Positions 28,201 to 36,490 are shown, counted from the stretch's first letter. The stretch is DNA of 64,000 nucleotides from Bordetella sp. LUAb4 (GCF_021325795.1 NZ_JAHPZX010000002.1:62001-126000); one strand, 5' to 3'. A program made the numbers and translations. Notes: generated by a model from the letters alone, not told the origin.

Positions 28201-30237
28201 GAACCGCACAATCACACCGCGCATTTCCTGCTGTCTCACGGCTTGCTGGCCAAAGGCGAGCTAAAGCCCTCTGATGACGACACGCCCCACGCCGCGATGC
28301 AGCGCGACCTGGCGGCACGTTTGCACGCCATGGGTTGGCAGGGCAAGGGCAATCTATACAATTTCTGGCTGTCGGACGTGCGTGAAGTGCAGGATCGCGC
28401 CAATGCGAAGGTCAGCGTCGTCCTGGCTTCCGCGTATTTGACGGGGAGCATGATCTCCAGCCTGTTGTCCTTGAGAGAACAGGGCCAGGATGAGATCGAG
28501 ATCGTCCTCATCAACCGCGGCGGGCCGGCGGGGACGTTTGAAAGCGTCCTGTCTCTGGTGGACCTCTACATCGAGACGCGCGGCGCGACGGGTGATTGCG
28601 TGGCGCGTAACCTGGCTGCCGTGTACGCCAAAGCGCCGATCTTGTTGTTTGTCGACAGCAACGGCGTGCCCGAGCCCGATCTGGTGCAGGCGCATTTGCG
28701 CGCCCATGCGAACCGCAATGCGGTCGCGGTACGTGGCGCTTACCGCCTGCGGGATGGCGGCAGCATGCCCGCCCTTTACAGCCTCGGCGCCGAAGCAATA
28801 CCCTCCCTGCCCACCCTGGAAGGCAACGCTTCCTTCGCCCGCGAGGCGTTCGTCGCGGCTAAGGGTTGGGGGGACTACCTGTTGGGTGAACATGCGGGTA
28901 TCGATATCGGCACCCGCCTGATCAATCACGGCTTCGACGAAGCGCAGCAGCTATACGTGCCGGACGCCGTCGTCCTCCTGGACGACGTGCTCGACACCGC
29001 GAAAGCCAGCGACAAGTACGCCACGCAGCGTTCACCCTGGTTGCTGCTGGAAGCATGGGGATCGACCAAATCCGCTCCCCCCGCCCAGCGCGCTGCCCTG
29101 ACCACTGCCGCGCCCGTCCGTGCCCTGCCCGCGCCGTCCGATACGAGTGAAAAGCAGTTCGTGCATATCTGCTACAACAATATGCACGTACAGGGCTTGA
29201 TCAGCACGCTGGACGACGATGCGCTCGGCAGAGATTTCGTACATAAGATCCTGATCGAGAAGGCACGCTCCGTGCCGGGCTACGACAACGACATTCGCGA
29301 CAACAAGAACGCCTATTTCTTCGATAGCCAGACGGACTTCCAAAGAGTCGTCGAACTGTGCCTGCAGCCCAATGTGCAAGGCGTATTCGTGCATGGCCTG
29401 TTCTTCGACTGGCAAAAGGCATTGATCAAGGAAATCGGCAAGCGGGTCAAGGTCATCTGGGCAATCTGGGGCGGCGATCTGTACAACCCGATCGCCCAAG
29501 GCGCGCCCATCACTGACGTCGTCGCGCACATACACGCGGTCGCCACTGTCACCGAGGGCGATTACCGCCTGTTCTGCGAGACGTACGGCAAGAAGCCGAA
29601 GCTGACCATCGCCTATCCCAGTTCAGTCGAGATGGACAGCATCGTCCTGCCCGCGACCAAGCCCAACGTCATCTTCGTGGGCAATAGCGGCGACCCCGGC
29701 AACCTGCACATCGAGATCCTGGAAAAGCTCGCGGCCAAGAAAGACATCAAGGACTATGAAATCGTCCTGCCCGTCTCGTACAACTTCCAGCCCGATTACA
29801 AGAAGCAACTGACCGCCAGTATCGAGAAGCTGGGCCTGGCCAAGCAGACCCGCCTGCTCACCGAGTTCATCGAGCCCAAGCAGTACCTGACGATGCTGGG
29901 TACCGCCAAGTACTTCATCACCGCGCATCAGCGCCAGCAGGCCCTGGGCAATCTGGTGGCATCGCTGTACTTCGGCAACGCCACCGTGCTGCGCGAGAAA
30001 ATCAAGGTCAACGGACAGGTTGTCGCCAACCCGAGCTGGGATGTACTGACGCAGCAGTTGCAGGCCAAGCCGCTTTCCTACGACGAATTCGCCGACTGCA
30101 AGCGGCTTGCCGAACTGCCTGCCCTGCCCGCTGACGCCTACGCGGCCCAGCAGGCCGCGCTGCTCGAACGCTGCGGCCGGGCCGGCATCGTCAGGCTCAT
30201 GAAAGAGCAGTTCGAGCAGGCTGCTCGGTTTGAGTAG
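25282..30237 (+). CDS. Giant multi-module glycosyltransferase (TPR-GT41-FkbM-like-GT2-WecF/GT56-like)
   Basis: I read five segments in this 1651-residue protein. TPR repeats fill about residues 35-220. A SPINDLY/OGT-like GT41 domain covers about 258-620, with RVGMFSDGFRQHPVG and DIALDPWPYSGGLTTCEAML. A degenerate FkbM-like stretch lies near 765-850 (DRIDGLPAVDWLILDGNN). A GT2-like fold is near 1040-1170 (KVSVVLASAYLTGSMISSLL, LFVDSNGVPEPD). From about 1290 the protein resembles the GT56 Fuc4NAc transferase WecF (VIWAIWGGDLYNP, FVGNSGDPGNLHIEIL). It probably glycosylates flagellin with an amino-deoxysugar and perhaps extends the glycan. I prefer the ATG at 25282; a GTG at 25219 is in frame. 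Confidence 0.8.
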   Translation: MSKPTAARLLNRLPAASAPRKTTPAKAQKLVPPQPTDTKGWLLHARQLIDGGHAELAREAADKAQALGDDSAGLWLLYGRIETQANNTRIAIGHFRKAIERDENLADAHHGLASALQRVDEWKNALRHIEVVLSLEPQRLSAKSLKALILIGLHRHTEAIELFEELVDKDHPQAAYAHLTNLGNAQRDVGRLADAEKAYRKAVKLRPDDVNSRSNLLTLLHYMPERTAAEIEQVCREIGTLFAKDVKSARPVPRDKAPNKRLRVGMFSDGFRQHPVGAMTATALEQLVQQGVEIHAYSTTSASDYITERIKGFCTRWLVVTSLTDDQFVQQIREDEIDILIDLAGYGAGTHMRALTQEPAPLIVKWVGGLINTTGLESIDYLITDAIESPPGTDPTYTEKLIRMPDDYICYMPPARVPNVESLPALKNGYVTFGCFNNPTKINPVVLAEWAELLKMVPASRLLLKSGAYDSPVMRKMVTDTMLAHGVPEERIQFAGYSIHYALFRAYNDIDIALDPWPYSGGLTTCEAMLMGVPVVTMPGPTFAGRHSATHLVNGGLPELVANDWDEYRARAAALASDLDNLANIRANLRETLLKSPVCDATRFAGHLANAFRAIWQRYCEGKAPAALHMSKDGSAHFEGDDTPIKLLQTDLPPEERGFQWQLPGKLIAVDSSGRLLDRPSTEGMLSLKMLETVVFDPAGNIRDHAFVTRDGVHYQPGLSLGDGQPATLHDCLDPRLSGLLKPLDADSAPTAGGRVLFQRPVATIALDRIDGLPAVDWLILDGNNASATILEHGVQTLANTLLIDASVVFMATHAGQPTLAEITDWASRNGFRLHRLHDATMGHASVLPGSHTLPPTALLRADALFVPIESRLAKLNAGERQKLACILHLGYGLEDLAYETLAGDDAGLPFAQDYLDDRHVAKALGQDAAIGVHEVRNRNEAAVTVQLVRNLHQWSTPALDVLLKRSLSMSTREPHNHTAHFLLSHGLLAKGELKPSDDDTPHAAMQRDLAARLHAMGWQGKGNLYNFWLSDVREVQDRANAKVSVVLASAYLTGSMISSLLSLREQGQDEIEIVLINRGGPAGTFESVLSLVDLYIETRGATGDCVARNLAAVYAKAPILLFVDSNGVPEPDLVQAHLRAHANRNAVAVRGAYRLRDGGSMPALYSLGAEAIPSLPTLEGNASFAREAFVAAKGWGDYLLGEHAGIDIGTRLINHGFDEAQQLYVPDAVVLLDDVLDTAKASDKYATQRSPWLLLEAWGSTKSAPPAQRAALTTAAPVRALPAPSDTSEKQFVHICYNNMHVQGLISTLDDDALGRDFVHKILIEKARSVPGYDNDIRDNKNAYFFDSQTDFQRVVELCLQPNVQGVFVHGLFFDWQKALIKEIGKRVKVIWAIWGGDLYNPIAQGAPITDVVAHIHAVATVTEGDYRLFCETYGKKPKLTIAYPSSVEMDSIVLPATKPNVIFVGNSGDPGNLHIEILEKLAAKKDIKDYEIVLPVSYNFQPDYKKQLTASIEKLGLAKQTRLLTEFIEPKQYLTMLGTAKYFITAHQRQQALGNLVASLYFGNATVLREKIKVNGQVVANPSWDVLTQQLQAKPLSYDEFADCKRLAELPALPADAYAAQQAALLERCGRAGIVRLMKEQFEQAARFE

Positions 30238-30272
30238 CGGACGCCGCCGCCGTTGACCCAGGACATCAAGCC

Positions 30273-31319
30273 ATGAATGCCTCCGCTCTCTCCACGTCCG
30301 CAGGGATAGGCGCCAGGATACTCGACCTGGCGGGCCACCTGCCGGACGCGATTCTGGACAATGACACGCTGGCGGCCTTGTATCCGGACTGGACGGCGCA
30401 GAAGATCCACGACAAGACGGGTATCCAGTCCCGCCATGTCGCCGCCAAGGGCGAGACCGCCGCCGATCTCGCTTACCACGCCGCGCAGGCCCTGTTCGCC
30501 CGTGGCGCGTTGCGGCCGCAAGACGTGGATTTCGTCATTCTCTGCACCCAGGCGCCCGACTACGTCCTGCCCACATCAGCATGCATACTGCAGGATCGCC
30601 TGGGCATCCCGACGTCGGCAGGCGCCTTGGACGTCAACCTGGGCTGCTCCGGTTACGTGTACGGGCTGTCGCTGGCCAATGGCCTGATCGCGTCGGGCGC
30701 CGCCCAATGCGTGTTGCTGCTGACGGCCGACACCTACTCACGCTACATCCACCCGCTGGACAAGAGCGTACGTACCCTGTTCGGCGACGGAGCGACGGCC
30801 ACCGCGGTGGTCGCGGATGCGCAAGCAGCGCCGCGCCTGGGACCCTTCGTTTTCGGCACCGACGGCAGCGGCGCGGACAACCTCATCGTCAAGGCCGGCA
30901 TGTTCCGCCAGCCGCTCGACGCGGCGAGTCAGCTGGAAAATACCGATGCCTCGGGCAATGTCCGCAGCGCAGCGCACCTGTATATGAACGGCGCGGCCGT
31001 GATGGCATTTTCGCTGTCGACCGTGCCCAAGGCGGTACGGCAGCTATTGGACAAGGCGCAATGCGCCGAATCCGACATCGATTACTTCGTCCTGCATCAG
31101 GCCAACCGCATGATGCTGGACGCCCTGCGCAAGAAATTGCAGTTGCCGCCGGAAAAGCTGCCCATCCTGATGGAGCTGTGCGGCAATACGGTTTCTTCGA
31201 GCATTCCCCTTGCCCTGATCGCGATGCGCGAACAGGGCACGCTGACATCCGGCCATCGGCTTGCGCTGGTCGGCTTCGGCGTGGGTTATTCCTGGGCCGC
31301 GTGCCTGGTGGATTTTTAA
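30273..31319 (+). CDS. 3-oxoacyl-ACP synthase III family protein (first copy)
   Basis: This FabH-like enzyme would condense an acyl-CoA with malonyl-ACP. The catalytic triad is intact: Cys125 (VNLGCSGYVYGL), His275 (VLHQANRM) and Asn305 (CGNTVSSSIP). The length of 348 residues is normal. It is followed at once by an acyl carrier protein gene whose ribosome-binding site overlaps its stop. The setting among flagellin glycan genes suggests that it makes the acyl part of an N-acylated sugar rather than membrane lipid. Confidence 0.88.
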   Translation: MNASALSTSAGIGARILDLAGHLPDAILDNDTLAALYPDWTAQKIHDKTGIQSRHVAAKGETAADLAYHAAQALFARGALRPQDVDFVILCTQAPDYVLPTSACILQDRLGIPTSAGALDVNLGCSGYVYGLSLANGLIASGAAQCVLLLTADTYSRYIHPLDKSVRTLFGDGATATAVVADAQAAPRLGPFVFGTDGSGADNLIVKAGMFRQPLDAASQLENTDASGNVRSAAHLYMNGAAVMAFSLSTVPKAVRQLLDKAQCAESDIDYFVLHQANRMMLDALRKKLQLPPEKLPILMELCGNTVSSSIPLALIAMREQGTLTSGHRLALVGFGVGYSWAACLVDF

Positions 31320-31329
31320 GGAGTTGAAC

Positions 31330-31551
31330 ATGAACGAGTTTTATACCGGCATGTCGGAAGTCCTGGAAGTGGACGCGGGTACGATAGTCCCGAATTTCGA
31401 TCTCGCCACCGTCGCTTGGGATTCCCTGGCCATCGTGTCGACCATCGCCCTGGTGGATGATTGTTTCGGCGTGCTGTTGAATGGACAGGCGCTGGCCAAT
31501 TGCGCCACCATCGCCGACATCGAAAAGCTGATTTCCGCCGAGAAGGTGTGA
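31330..31551 (+). CDS. Acyl carrier protein
   Basis: This 73-residue four-helix carrier has the phosphopantetheine site at Ser32 in VAWDSLAIVS. The ATG at 31330 is preceded by TAAGGAG, which overlaps the stop of the upstream synthase gene. It is flanked by two ketoacyl-ACP synthase III genes, so it is most likely the dedicated carrier of this acyl pathway and distinct from the housekeeping AcpP. Confidence 0.88.
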   Translation: MNEFYTGMSEVLEVDAGTIVPNFDLATVAWDSLAIVSTIALVDDCFGVLLNGQALANCATIADIEKLISAEKV

Positions 31552-31553
31552 CC

Positions 31554-32615
31554 ATGGCCGCAACGACCGCTGCCGGCAAAGAGATACGCTTGTCGGGTTC
31601 CAGTATCGCGGGTGTGGCTGCCTGCATTCCTTCCCAACGAATCGGCAATGACTATTTTGTCGAGAAGTTCGGCGAGGCGGCGGTCCGCGACGTGGTCAAG
31701 ATGATAGGCGTGCAGGAACGCCGCTGGAGCGCGCCGAACGTCAGTACCGGCGATCTATGCCTGCTGGCCGGAAAGCGGCTGCTGGCTGGGCTGGACTGGG
31801 ATCCCGCGTCGGTCGACGCCATAATCTTCGTTTCCCAGACGCCCAATTACCGCTTGCCCGCGACGGCCTGCGAATTGCAATCCGGGCTGGGATTGCCTAC
31901 TCATTGCATCGCCTTCGATATCAATCTGGGCTGCTCGGGCTATCCCTATGCGCTGTGGCTGGCCTCCAGCATGATCAGTAGTGGAAGCGTCAGGCGCGTG
32001 CTTCTTGCGGTGGGCGACGTCAGCAGCAAGATGGCGGATCCCGACGACCGCGCTACCGGCCTGTTGTTTGGCGACACCGGCACCGTCACGGCGGTCCAGG
32101 CCGATGATGGCGCCGAGCCGGCGCACTTCATTCTGGGAACCGATGGCGCCGGTGCCGCTAACCTGATCGTGCCCGAAGGCGGATTCAAGACGTACCCGGC
32201 GGCGATGGACGCCCGCATGAATGGCAAGAACCCATGCCGGCTCTATATGGATGGTGGTGAAATTTTCAATTTCACCTTGCGCTCGGTGCCGCCCTTGGTC
32301 CAGCGCACCGTGGAATTCGCTGGCCATGACCGGGATAGCTATGACGCATTCCTGTTCCACCAGGCCAACCTTTTCATGCTCAAGCATCTGATCAAGAAGT
32401 CGGGACTGGCCGCGGACAAGGCGCCGATCAATATCGATCGCTATGGCAATACGAGCAGCGCTTCCATTCCTTTGCTGATGTTGACAGAAATGCGTGAAGC
32501 GCTGTTGACCGATCGTCGGCGGTTGGCGATGTTCGGCTTCGGCGTTGGCTATTCCTGGGCGTCGGCCGCCATGGCCGTGGGCCCCTTGAAGTGCGCGGAA
32601 CTCATTGAAGCATGA
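31554..32615 (+). CDS. 3-oxoacyl-ACP synthase III family protein (second copy)
   Basis: This is a second FabH-like enzyme of 353 residues with an intact triad: Cys127 (INLGCSGYPYAL), His269 (FHQANLFML) and Asn299 (YGNTSSASIP). It is clearly divergent from the first copy, so it is not a recent duplicate. It starts 2 bp after the ACP stop and overlaps the reductase gene by 4 bp. The two synthases may differ in primer or act as a pair, as tandem FabH-like proteins do in some secondary pathways. Confidence 0.88.
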   Translation: MAATTAAGKEIRLSGSSIAGVAACIPSQRIGNDYFVEKFGEAAVRDVVKMIGVQERRWSAPNVSTGDLCLLAGKRLLAGLDWDPASVDAIIFVSQTPNYRLPATACELQSGLGLPTHCIAFDINLGCSGYPYALWLASSMISSGSVRRVLLAVGDVSSKMADPDDRATGLLFGDTGTVTAVQADDGAEPAHFILGTDGAGAANLIVPEGGFKTYPAAMDARMNGKNPCRLYMDGGEIFNFTLRSVPPLVQRTVEFAGHDRDSYDAFLFHQANLFMLKHLIKKSGLAADKAPINIDRYGNTSSASIPLLMLTEMREALLTDRRRLAMFGFGVGYSWASAAMAVGPLKCAELIEA

Positions 32616-33385
32616 CACTCTTTTCCGAACAGGCCCTATCGGGTAACACGTATCTCGTCACCGGCGCGTCGTCCGGCATAGGACGTGCCACGGCAGAATT
32701 GATCGCCCGCCTGGGCGGCACGGTCGTCCTGGGTGGACGCGATACCGAGCGGCTGGAACAAACGCTACAGGGTCTGAACGGCTATGGAGAGCGAAGCCAC
32801 CAACTGGCCGCTGTCGCCCTGACGGATGCCGACCAGACGTGCGATTGGGTCAAGGGCGTGGCCGCGCAAGGCGGCGAACTGGCGGGAATATTCCATGCCG
32901 CGGGCATCGAGTTGATACGCCCGATCAAGATGACCAAGCAGGCACAGCTGGATAATCTGTTCAGCAGCAGCCTCTACGCCGCTTTCGGTATCGCGCGCGC
33001 CGCCAGCCTGAGAGGTGTCCTGCGCGATGGCGGATCCCTGGTTTTCATGTCCTCGGCGGCTGGATCGCATGGGCAGGCCGGCATGGCGGCCTACTCCGCC
33101 GCCAAGGCCGGTATCGACGCCATGGTGCGGTCACTCGCTTGCGAAATGGCCGCGCGCCGCATACGCGTCAATAGCGTCGTCGCCGGCGGCGTCAAGACGG
33201 CCATGCATGAGCGTCTGGTCAACAATAGCGGCGAGGCAACCACCGCCGATTACGAAAGCGCCCATTTGCTGGGGTTCGGAGAAGCGGACGATGTGGCGCA
33301 AGCCGTCGCCTTCCTGCTCAGCGACGCGAGTGCCTGGGTGACCGGCAGCGCCATGGTCGTGGATGGCGGTTACGGAGTCCGGTAA
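32612..33385 (+). CDS. SDR oxidoreductase, probable 3-oxoacyl-ACP reductase
   Basis: This is a classical short-chain dehydrogenase of 257 residues. The Rossmann motif TGASSGIGRA, the NAG-equivalent FHAAGIE and the catalytic Ser148, Tyr161 and Lys165 (AAYSAAKAG) are present, with FabG-like C-terminal GSAMVVDGGYG. It overlaps the ketoacyl synthase gene by 4 bp and shares one base with the acyltransferase gene. In this context it most likely reduces a 3-ketoacyl-ACP to a 3-hydroxyacyl-ACP. An alternative role in sugar reduction cannot be excluded. Confidence 0.85.
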   Translation: MTLFSEQALSGNTYLVTGASSGIGRATAELIARLGGTVVLGGRDTERLEQTLQGLNGYGERSHQLAAVALTDADQTCDWVKGVAAQGGELAGIFHAAGIELIRPIKMTKQAQLDNLFSSSLYAAFGIARAASLRGVLRDGGSLVFMSSAAGSHGQAGMAAYSAAKAGIDAMVRSLACEMAARRIRVNSVVAGGVKTAMHERLVNNSGEATTADYESAHLLGFGEADDVAQAVAFLLSDASAWVTGSAMVVDGGYGVR

Positions 33386-34017
33386 TGACTGAACGTTTGA
33401 TACTAGTCGGTGGCGGGGCTTTCGCCCGTGAACTGATCAACTGGACGCAGGACGCCATGGACGCGGCCGGCAAGCCCGGGGTTGCCGGGTTTCTCGATGT
33501 CAGTCCGAATGCCCTGGATGGATTTTCCTATGGCGTGCCCTGGCTTGGCGACATCGACGATTACGTACCGCAAGAAGGCGATCGATTCGTGATGGCGATC
33601 GGCGATCCGGTCGGCAAGCGTACGGTGGCGCGCAAGCTGCGCGCCAAGGGTGCGCGGTTCGCCACCATCGTGCATCCGACGGCTATCGTCGCCCGCAGCG
33701 CCAAGCTGGGCGAAGGTGTGGTCGTCTGCCCGCTCAGCATCGTTTCCGCGGATGCGCAGGTTGGCGATTTGGTCGCCATCAATAGCCATTGCGGCATCGG
33801 GCATGACGTGCGAATTGGCGATTTCTCGACCTTGAGCGGATTTATCGACTTGACCGGATGGGTGCAGGTGGGCGAAGCCGTGTTCTTCGGCAGCGGTGCG
33901 CGCGTCCTGCCCAAGACCAAGATAGGCGACGAGGCGCGCATAGGCGCCGGCGCCATCATCATGCGTGCGGTCCCGGCCGGCGTGACCATGTATGCCCCCC
34001 CGGCAAAGAAACTCTGA
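33385..34017 (+). CDS. PglD/NeuD/VioB-like sugar N-acyltransferase
   Basis: This 210-residue protein has the family's N-terminal nucleotide-sugar-binding fold (LILVGGGAFARELINW) and a left-handed beta-helix of hexapeptide repeats (VHPTAIVARSAKLGEGVVV, INSHCGIGHDVRIGDFS, IGDEARIGAGAIIM) with the conserved active-site His. Relatives acylate the amino group of UDP- or dTDP-4-amino-sugars. Encoded next to an ACP-based acyl pathway, it may use an acyl thioester other than acetyl-CoA. Confidence 0.88.
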   Translation: MTERLILVGGGAFARELINWTQDAMDAAGKPGVAGFLDVSPNALDGFSYGVPWLGDIDDYVPQEGDRFVMAIGDPVGKRTVARKLRAKGARFATIVHPTAIVARSAKLGEGVVVCPLSIVSADAQVGDLVAINSHCGIGHDVRIGDFSTLSGFIDLTGWVQVGEAVFFGSGARVLPKTKIGDEARIGAGAIIMRAVPAGVTMYAPPAKKL

Positions 34018-34018
34018 C

Positions 34019-35062
34019 ATGAGTCTGGACAACACGCTGTTCACCAACTATTGGCATCTGGCCTGCCACCGGCGCGAGCTGGCCAATGAAGGCGATTTCG
34101 TCCGGCTGAGCACGGTCGTGGGCGACGTGGTGATGTACAACGACGGCGACGACATCGTGGCTTTCGACAACCGCTGCGCGCATCGCGGCGCTCGAATCTA
34201 CGAGGGTGAATGCGGCAACCAGGCCCCCACCTGCAAATACCACGGGTGGACCTACCGGAATGGCATGACAATCATTCCGGAGCGCGAACGCTTTCACAAC
34301 TGCAATATCGAGGCGGCGCGCTTGCGCACATTCGCCACCGAATGGTGTGGTGACTTCCTGTTTTTCAGTGTCACGCCGGCGCATACGCTTGAAGCGCAAC
34401 TGGGTGACGCCGCCCGCATGGTGGAAGACATCTCCTTCAATATCGACCGGCGCATCGATCACAATGCCTACGAGTACCCCTGCTACTGGCCCCTCGCTAT
34501 CGAGAACGCGCTGGAGAGCTACCATGTGGCGATGGTGCATGCCGATACGCTCATGGGCCTGGAACTCGAAGATGGCGAAGACGTTTTCTTCGGTGACAAC
34601 TCCATCATCTACGCGCCCATCGGCAACGCAAGGCTGAGCAAACAGCTGAAGCGCTTGCGCCCACTTTTCGAGATCGACTTCCAGTACGAGGGTTACATGT
34701 CCCTGTACCTGTTCCCTTTCTCGATGATCTCGTCGACGTATGGGTATTCGTACTCGATCCAGAACTTCTTCCCCAAGACGGGAACGCAGGACACGAGCAA
34801 CTTCATCAGCCGCCTTTATACCGCTCCGGCGCGCGCGGTCAACGCGGCGGCAATCCTGGCGTCCTTCTTCGATTCATCGGTCAAGATGAACCGGGACATA
34901 TTCAAGGAGGACGCTGACGTGTGCGGATTGCTGGCGCCGGACACATGGTCGATGGAGCCGCTGCAATATATGTCGGAGCGCGAGCGCAAGATTTCGCACT
35001 TCCGTGAGTCGTGCCGGCGAGCGATGTCGGGACTGTCTGAATCCGCATACGCCGGAGCCTGA
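34019..35062 (+). CDS. Rieske non-haem iron oxygenase
   Basis: The protein is like the alpha subunit of ring-hydroxylating oxygenases. The Rieske [2Fe-2S] ligands Cys53, His55, Cys72 and His75 (CAHRG, CKYHGW) are intact, and the mononuclear iron histidines are probably His169 and His174 (SYHVAMVH). The length is 347 residues. It starts one base after the acyltransferase stop, so it is surely in the glycan operon. No reductase or ferredoxin gene is nearby. A likely role is hydroxylation of the acyl group or the sugar. The substrate is unknown. Confidence 0.85.
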   Translation: MSLDNTLFTNYWHLACHRRELANEGDFVRLSTVVGDVVMYNDGDDIVAFDNRCAHRGARIYEGECGNQAPTCKYHGWTYRNGMTIIPERERFHNCNIEAARLRTFATEWCGDFLFFSVTPAHTLEAQLGDAARMVEDISFNIDRRIDHNAYEYPCYWPLAIENALESYHVAMVHADTLMGLELEDGEDVFFGDNSIIYAPIGNARLSKQLKRLRPLFEIDFQYEGYMSLYLFPFSMISSTYGYSYSIQNFFPKTGTQDTSNFISRLYTAPARAVNAAAILASFFDSSVKMNRDIFKEDADVCGLLAPDTWSMEPLQYMSERERKISHFRESCRRAMSGLSESAYAGA

Positions 35063-35535
35063 TGATGAAATTTGCTTTACTGGCCTTGATCGCCAGCGCA
35101 CTGCCCGGATTCTGCGTCGCGGCCGACCTTGCCTCGACATCGGTGCAATGTCCTGCCACGCTGGACAGCAGCTACAAGCCGCAGCCCGGCAGCCGCTTGA
35201 TCGGTGCCGAGGTCCAGGGCAGCCGCGCGTTGGCACACGCATCGATGGCGACCGGAACGCCCGCCGACCAGCATGCGAACGCGCTGTCCGAGTTCGAACA
35301 GGACGAAGAAGCCACCAAGGACGGCTTCGTCACCTACACCTATTATTACGAGACGACGGCCCAATCGCCCTTGTCCGTTATCTGCGCCTACGGCGAAGCG
35401 CACGGCGCCAAGACGTCCCTGCTGCTGTTGCCCGTTCCCAGCGATACCAAGGGCATCTGCAAATTCCGCATGCCCTCCCCCTCGGTGCCCGATACTCCCG
35501 CAAAGCGTTCGAGCATGACCTGCGACGTGAGGTAA
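35062..35535 (+). CDS. Secreted protein of unknown function
   Basis: This 157-residue protein has a clear signal peptide (KFALLALIASALPGFCVAA, cleavage near residue 21) and two or more cysteines in the mature part that could form disulfides. It resembles small periplasmic proteins with no assigned role. ATG codons at 35062 and 35065 are both possible; the second has better spacing to GGAG. It overlaps the Rieske stop, so it is the last gene of this plus-strand operon. I do not recognise a domain. Confidence 0.75.
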   Translation: MMKFALLALIASALPGFCVAADLASTSVQCPATLDSSYKPQPGSRLIGAEVQGSRALAHASMATGTPADQHANALSEFEQDEEATKDGFVTYTYYYETTAQSPLSVICAYGEAHGAKTSLLLLPVPSDTKGICKFRMPSPSVPDTPAKRSSMTCDVR

Positions 35536-35554
35536 GGCCTGCCGGAAGCGGGGC

Positions 35555-36409
35555 TCAGGCCGGATTCAAGACAGCGGCGATACGGCGGGAGGCGGCAGTG
35601 GCTCCCGCTCCCAATGGCTTGAGATGGTCATAGTCGCCGAATTCAGTATCGGCATAGTCATCCGAGGCGTACAGATCGAGCACCCGCAGATCCAGCGCTT
35701 GAGCGTACCGGTCGACGAGTTCATACAAAGGCCCGAACACCTCCCGGGCCCCGCCCAAGGCCTTTTTGTAATCAGAGCGCGCGGGCGGAATGACTATGTA
35801 CACCTTGTGCCCGTTCTGTTTTGCCAGCTCAAGCATCTGGACCAGGTGAACGTGCATCGTTTGATCGACGTTCAAGCGTAGGTGCTGCTGCGCACGCTGC
35901 TCGGCCCCCAGCTCCGCGGGCAGGAATTCCTTTGCCACGGTCGGCAGAAAACCGTTCAGCCCTGGAAAACGCCTTTGCTGTTGCAGGGTGCCCTTTACAT
36001 GGTGCTTCAACCGGTTCAGCTCGGGATCGATGAAGTCGATATCCAGCTCGAAGACCTCGTTGGCCGCGATGGATATGCCGGCTTGCGATTTGGACTTCTC
36101 CAGGGCGAAGCCGGACGAGAAAGCGGAATAGAACAGCACGATGTTTTGCAGGTCCGGCAGGATCCGCGCATATTTGCGATACAGCAAATACGAGTGCAGC
36201 AGGTCCTGGGAGCTGTAGCACAGGTTGAACGTATTCGTGCAATAGGCCGGATTCAAAGCGAAGTCGCCATGCGAAGAGCCGACCGCCAGGGTCTTGACGG
36301 ACTTCCGAGCTTCCAGCATCTCCCGCTTCGTATGAAAAATGTCCCGCCATATCGGCAGGTTCAAAGGCACATCGGGCGGGGGAAGCGTTGAAGACTTGCT
36401 CGTTTTCAT
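35555..36409 (-). CDS. SGNH-like hydrolase/acyltransferase-fold protein
   Basis: The gene runs opposite to the glycan operon and ends 19 bp from it. The N-terminal strand LAVGSSHGDFAL (residues 41-52) and the C-terminal DYDHLKPLGA match the Ser and Asp-x-x-His blocks of SGNH esterases. The product has 284 residues and no signal peptide. Such proteins add or remove O-acyl groups on glycans, so a role in trimming the flagellar glycan is possible. I chose ATG at 36409; the longer frame to 36445 has no ribosome-binding site. Confidence 0.65.
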   Translation of the reverse strand: MKTSKSSTLPPPDVPLNLPIWRDIFHTKREMLEARKSVKTLAVGSSHGDFALNPAYCTNTFNLCYSSQDLLHSYLLYRKYARILPDLQNIVLFYSAFSSGFALEKSKSQAGISIAANEVFELDIDFIDPELNRLKHHVKGTLQQQRRFPGLNGFLPTVAKEFLPAELGAEQRAQQHLRLNVDQTMHVHLVQMLELAKQNGHKVYIVIPPARSDYKKALGGAREVFGPLYELVDRYAQALDLRVLDLYASDDYADTEFGDYDHLKPLGAGATAASRRIAAVLNPA

Positions 36410-36490
36410 TCTATTGATCTCTGGCTGCGTTCGACATGGCCGCATCTTAAAACGGGAACGATCGCGTGACAGGGTAAAGTAAGCCCCGAT

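Noticed and set aside
30273-32615. The two ketoacyl-ACP synthase genes as a recent tandem duplication
   Set aside because: The proteins differ over most of their length and each has its own intact catalytic triad. An ACP gene separates them.
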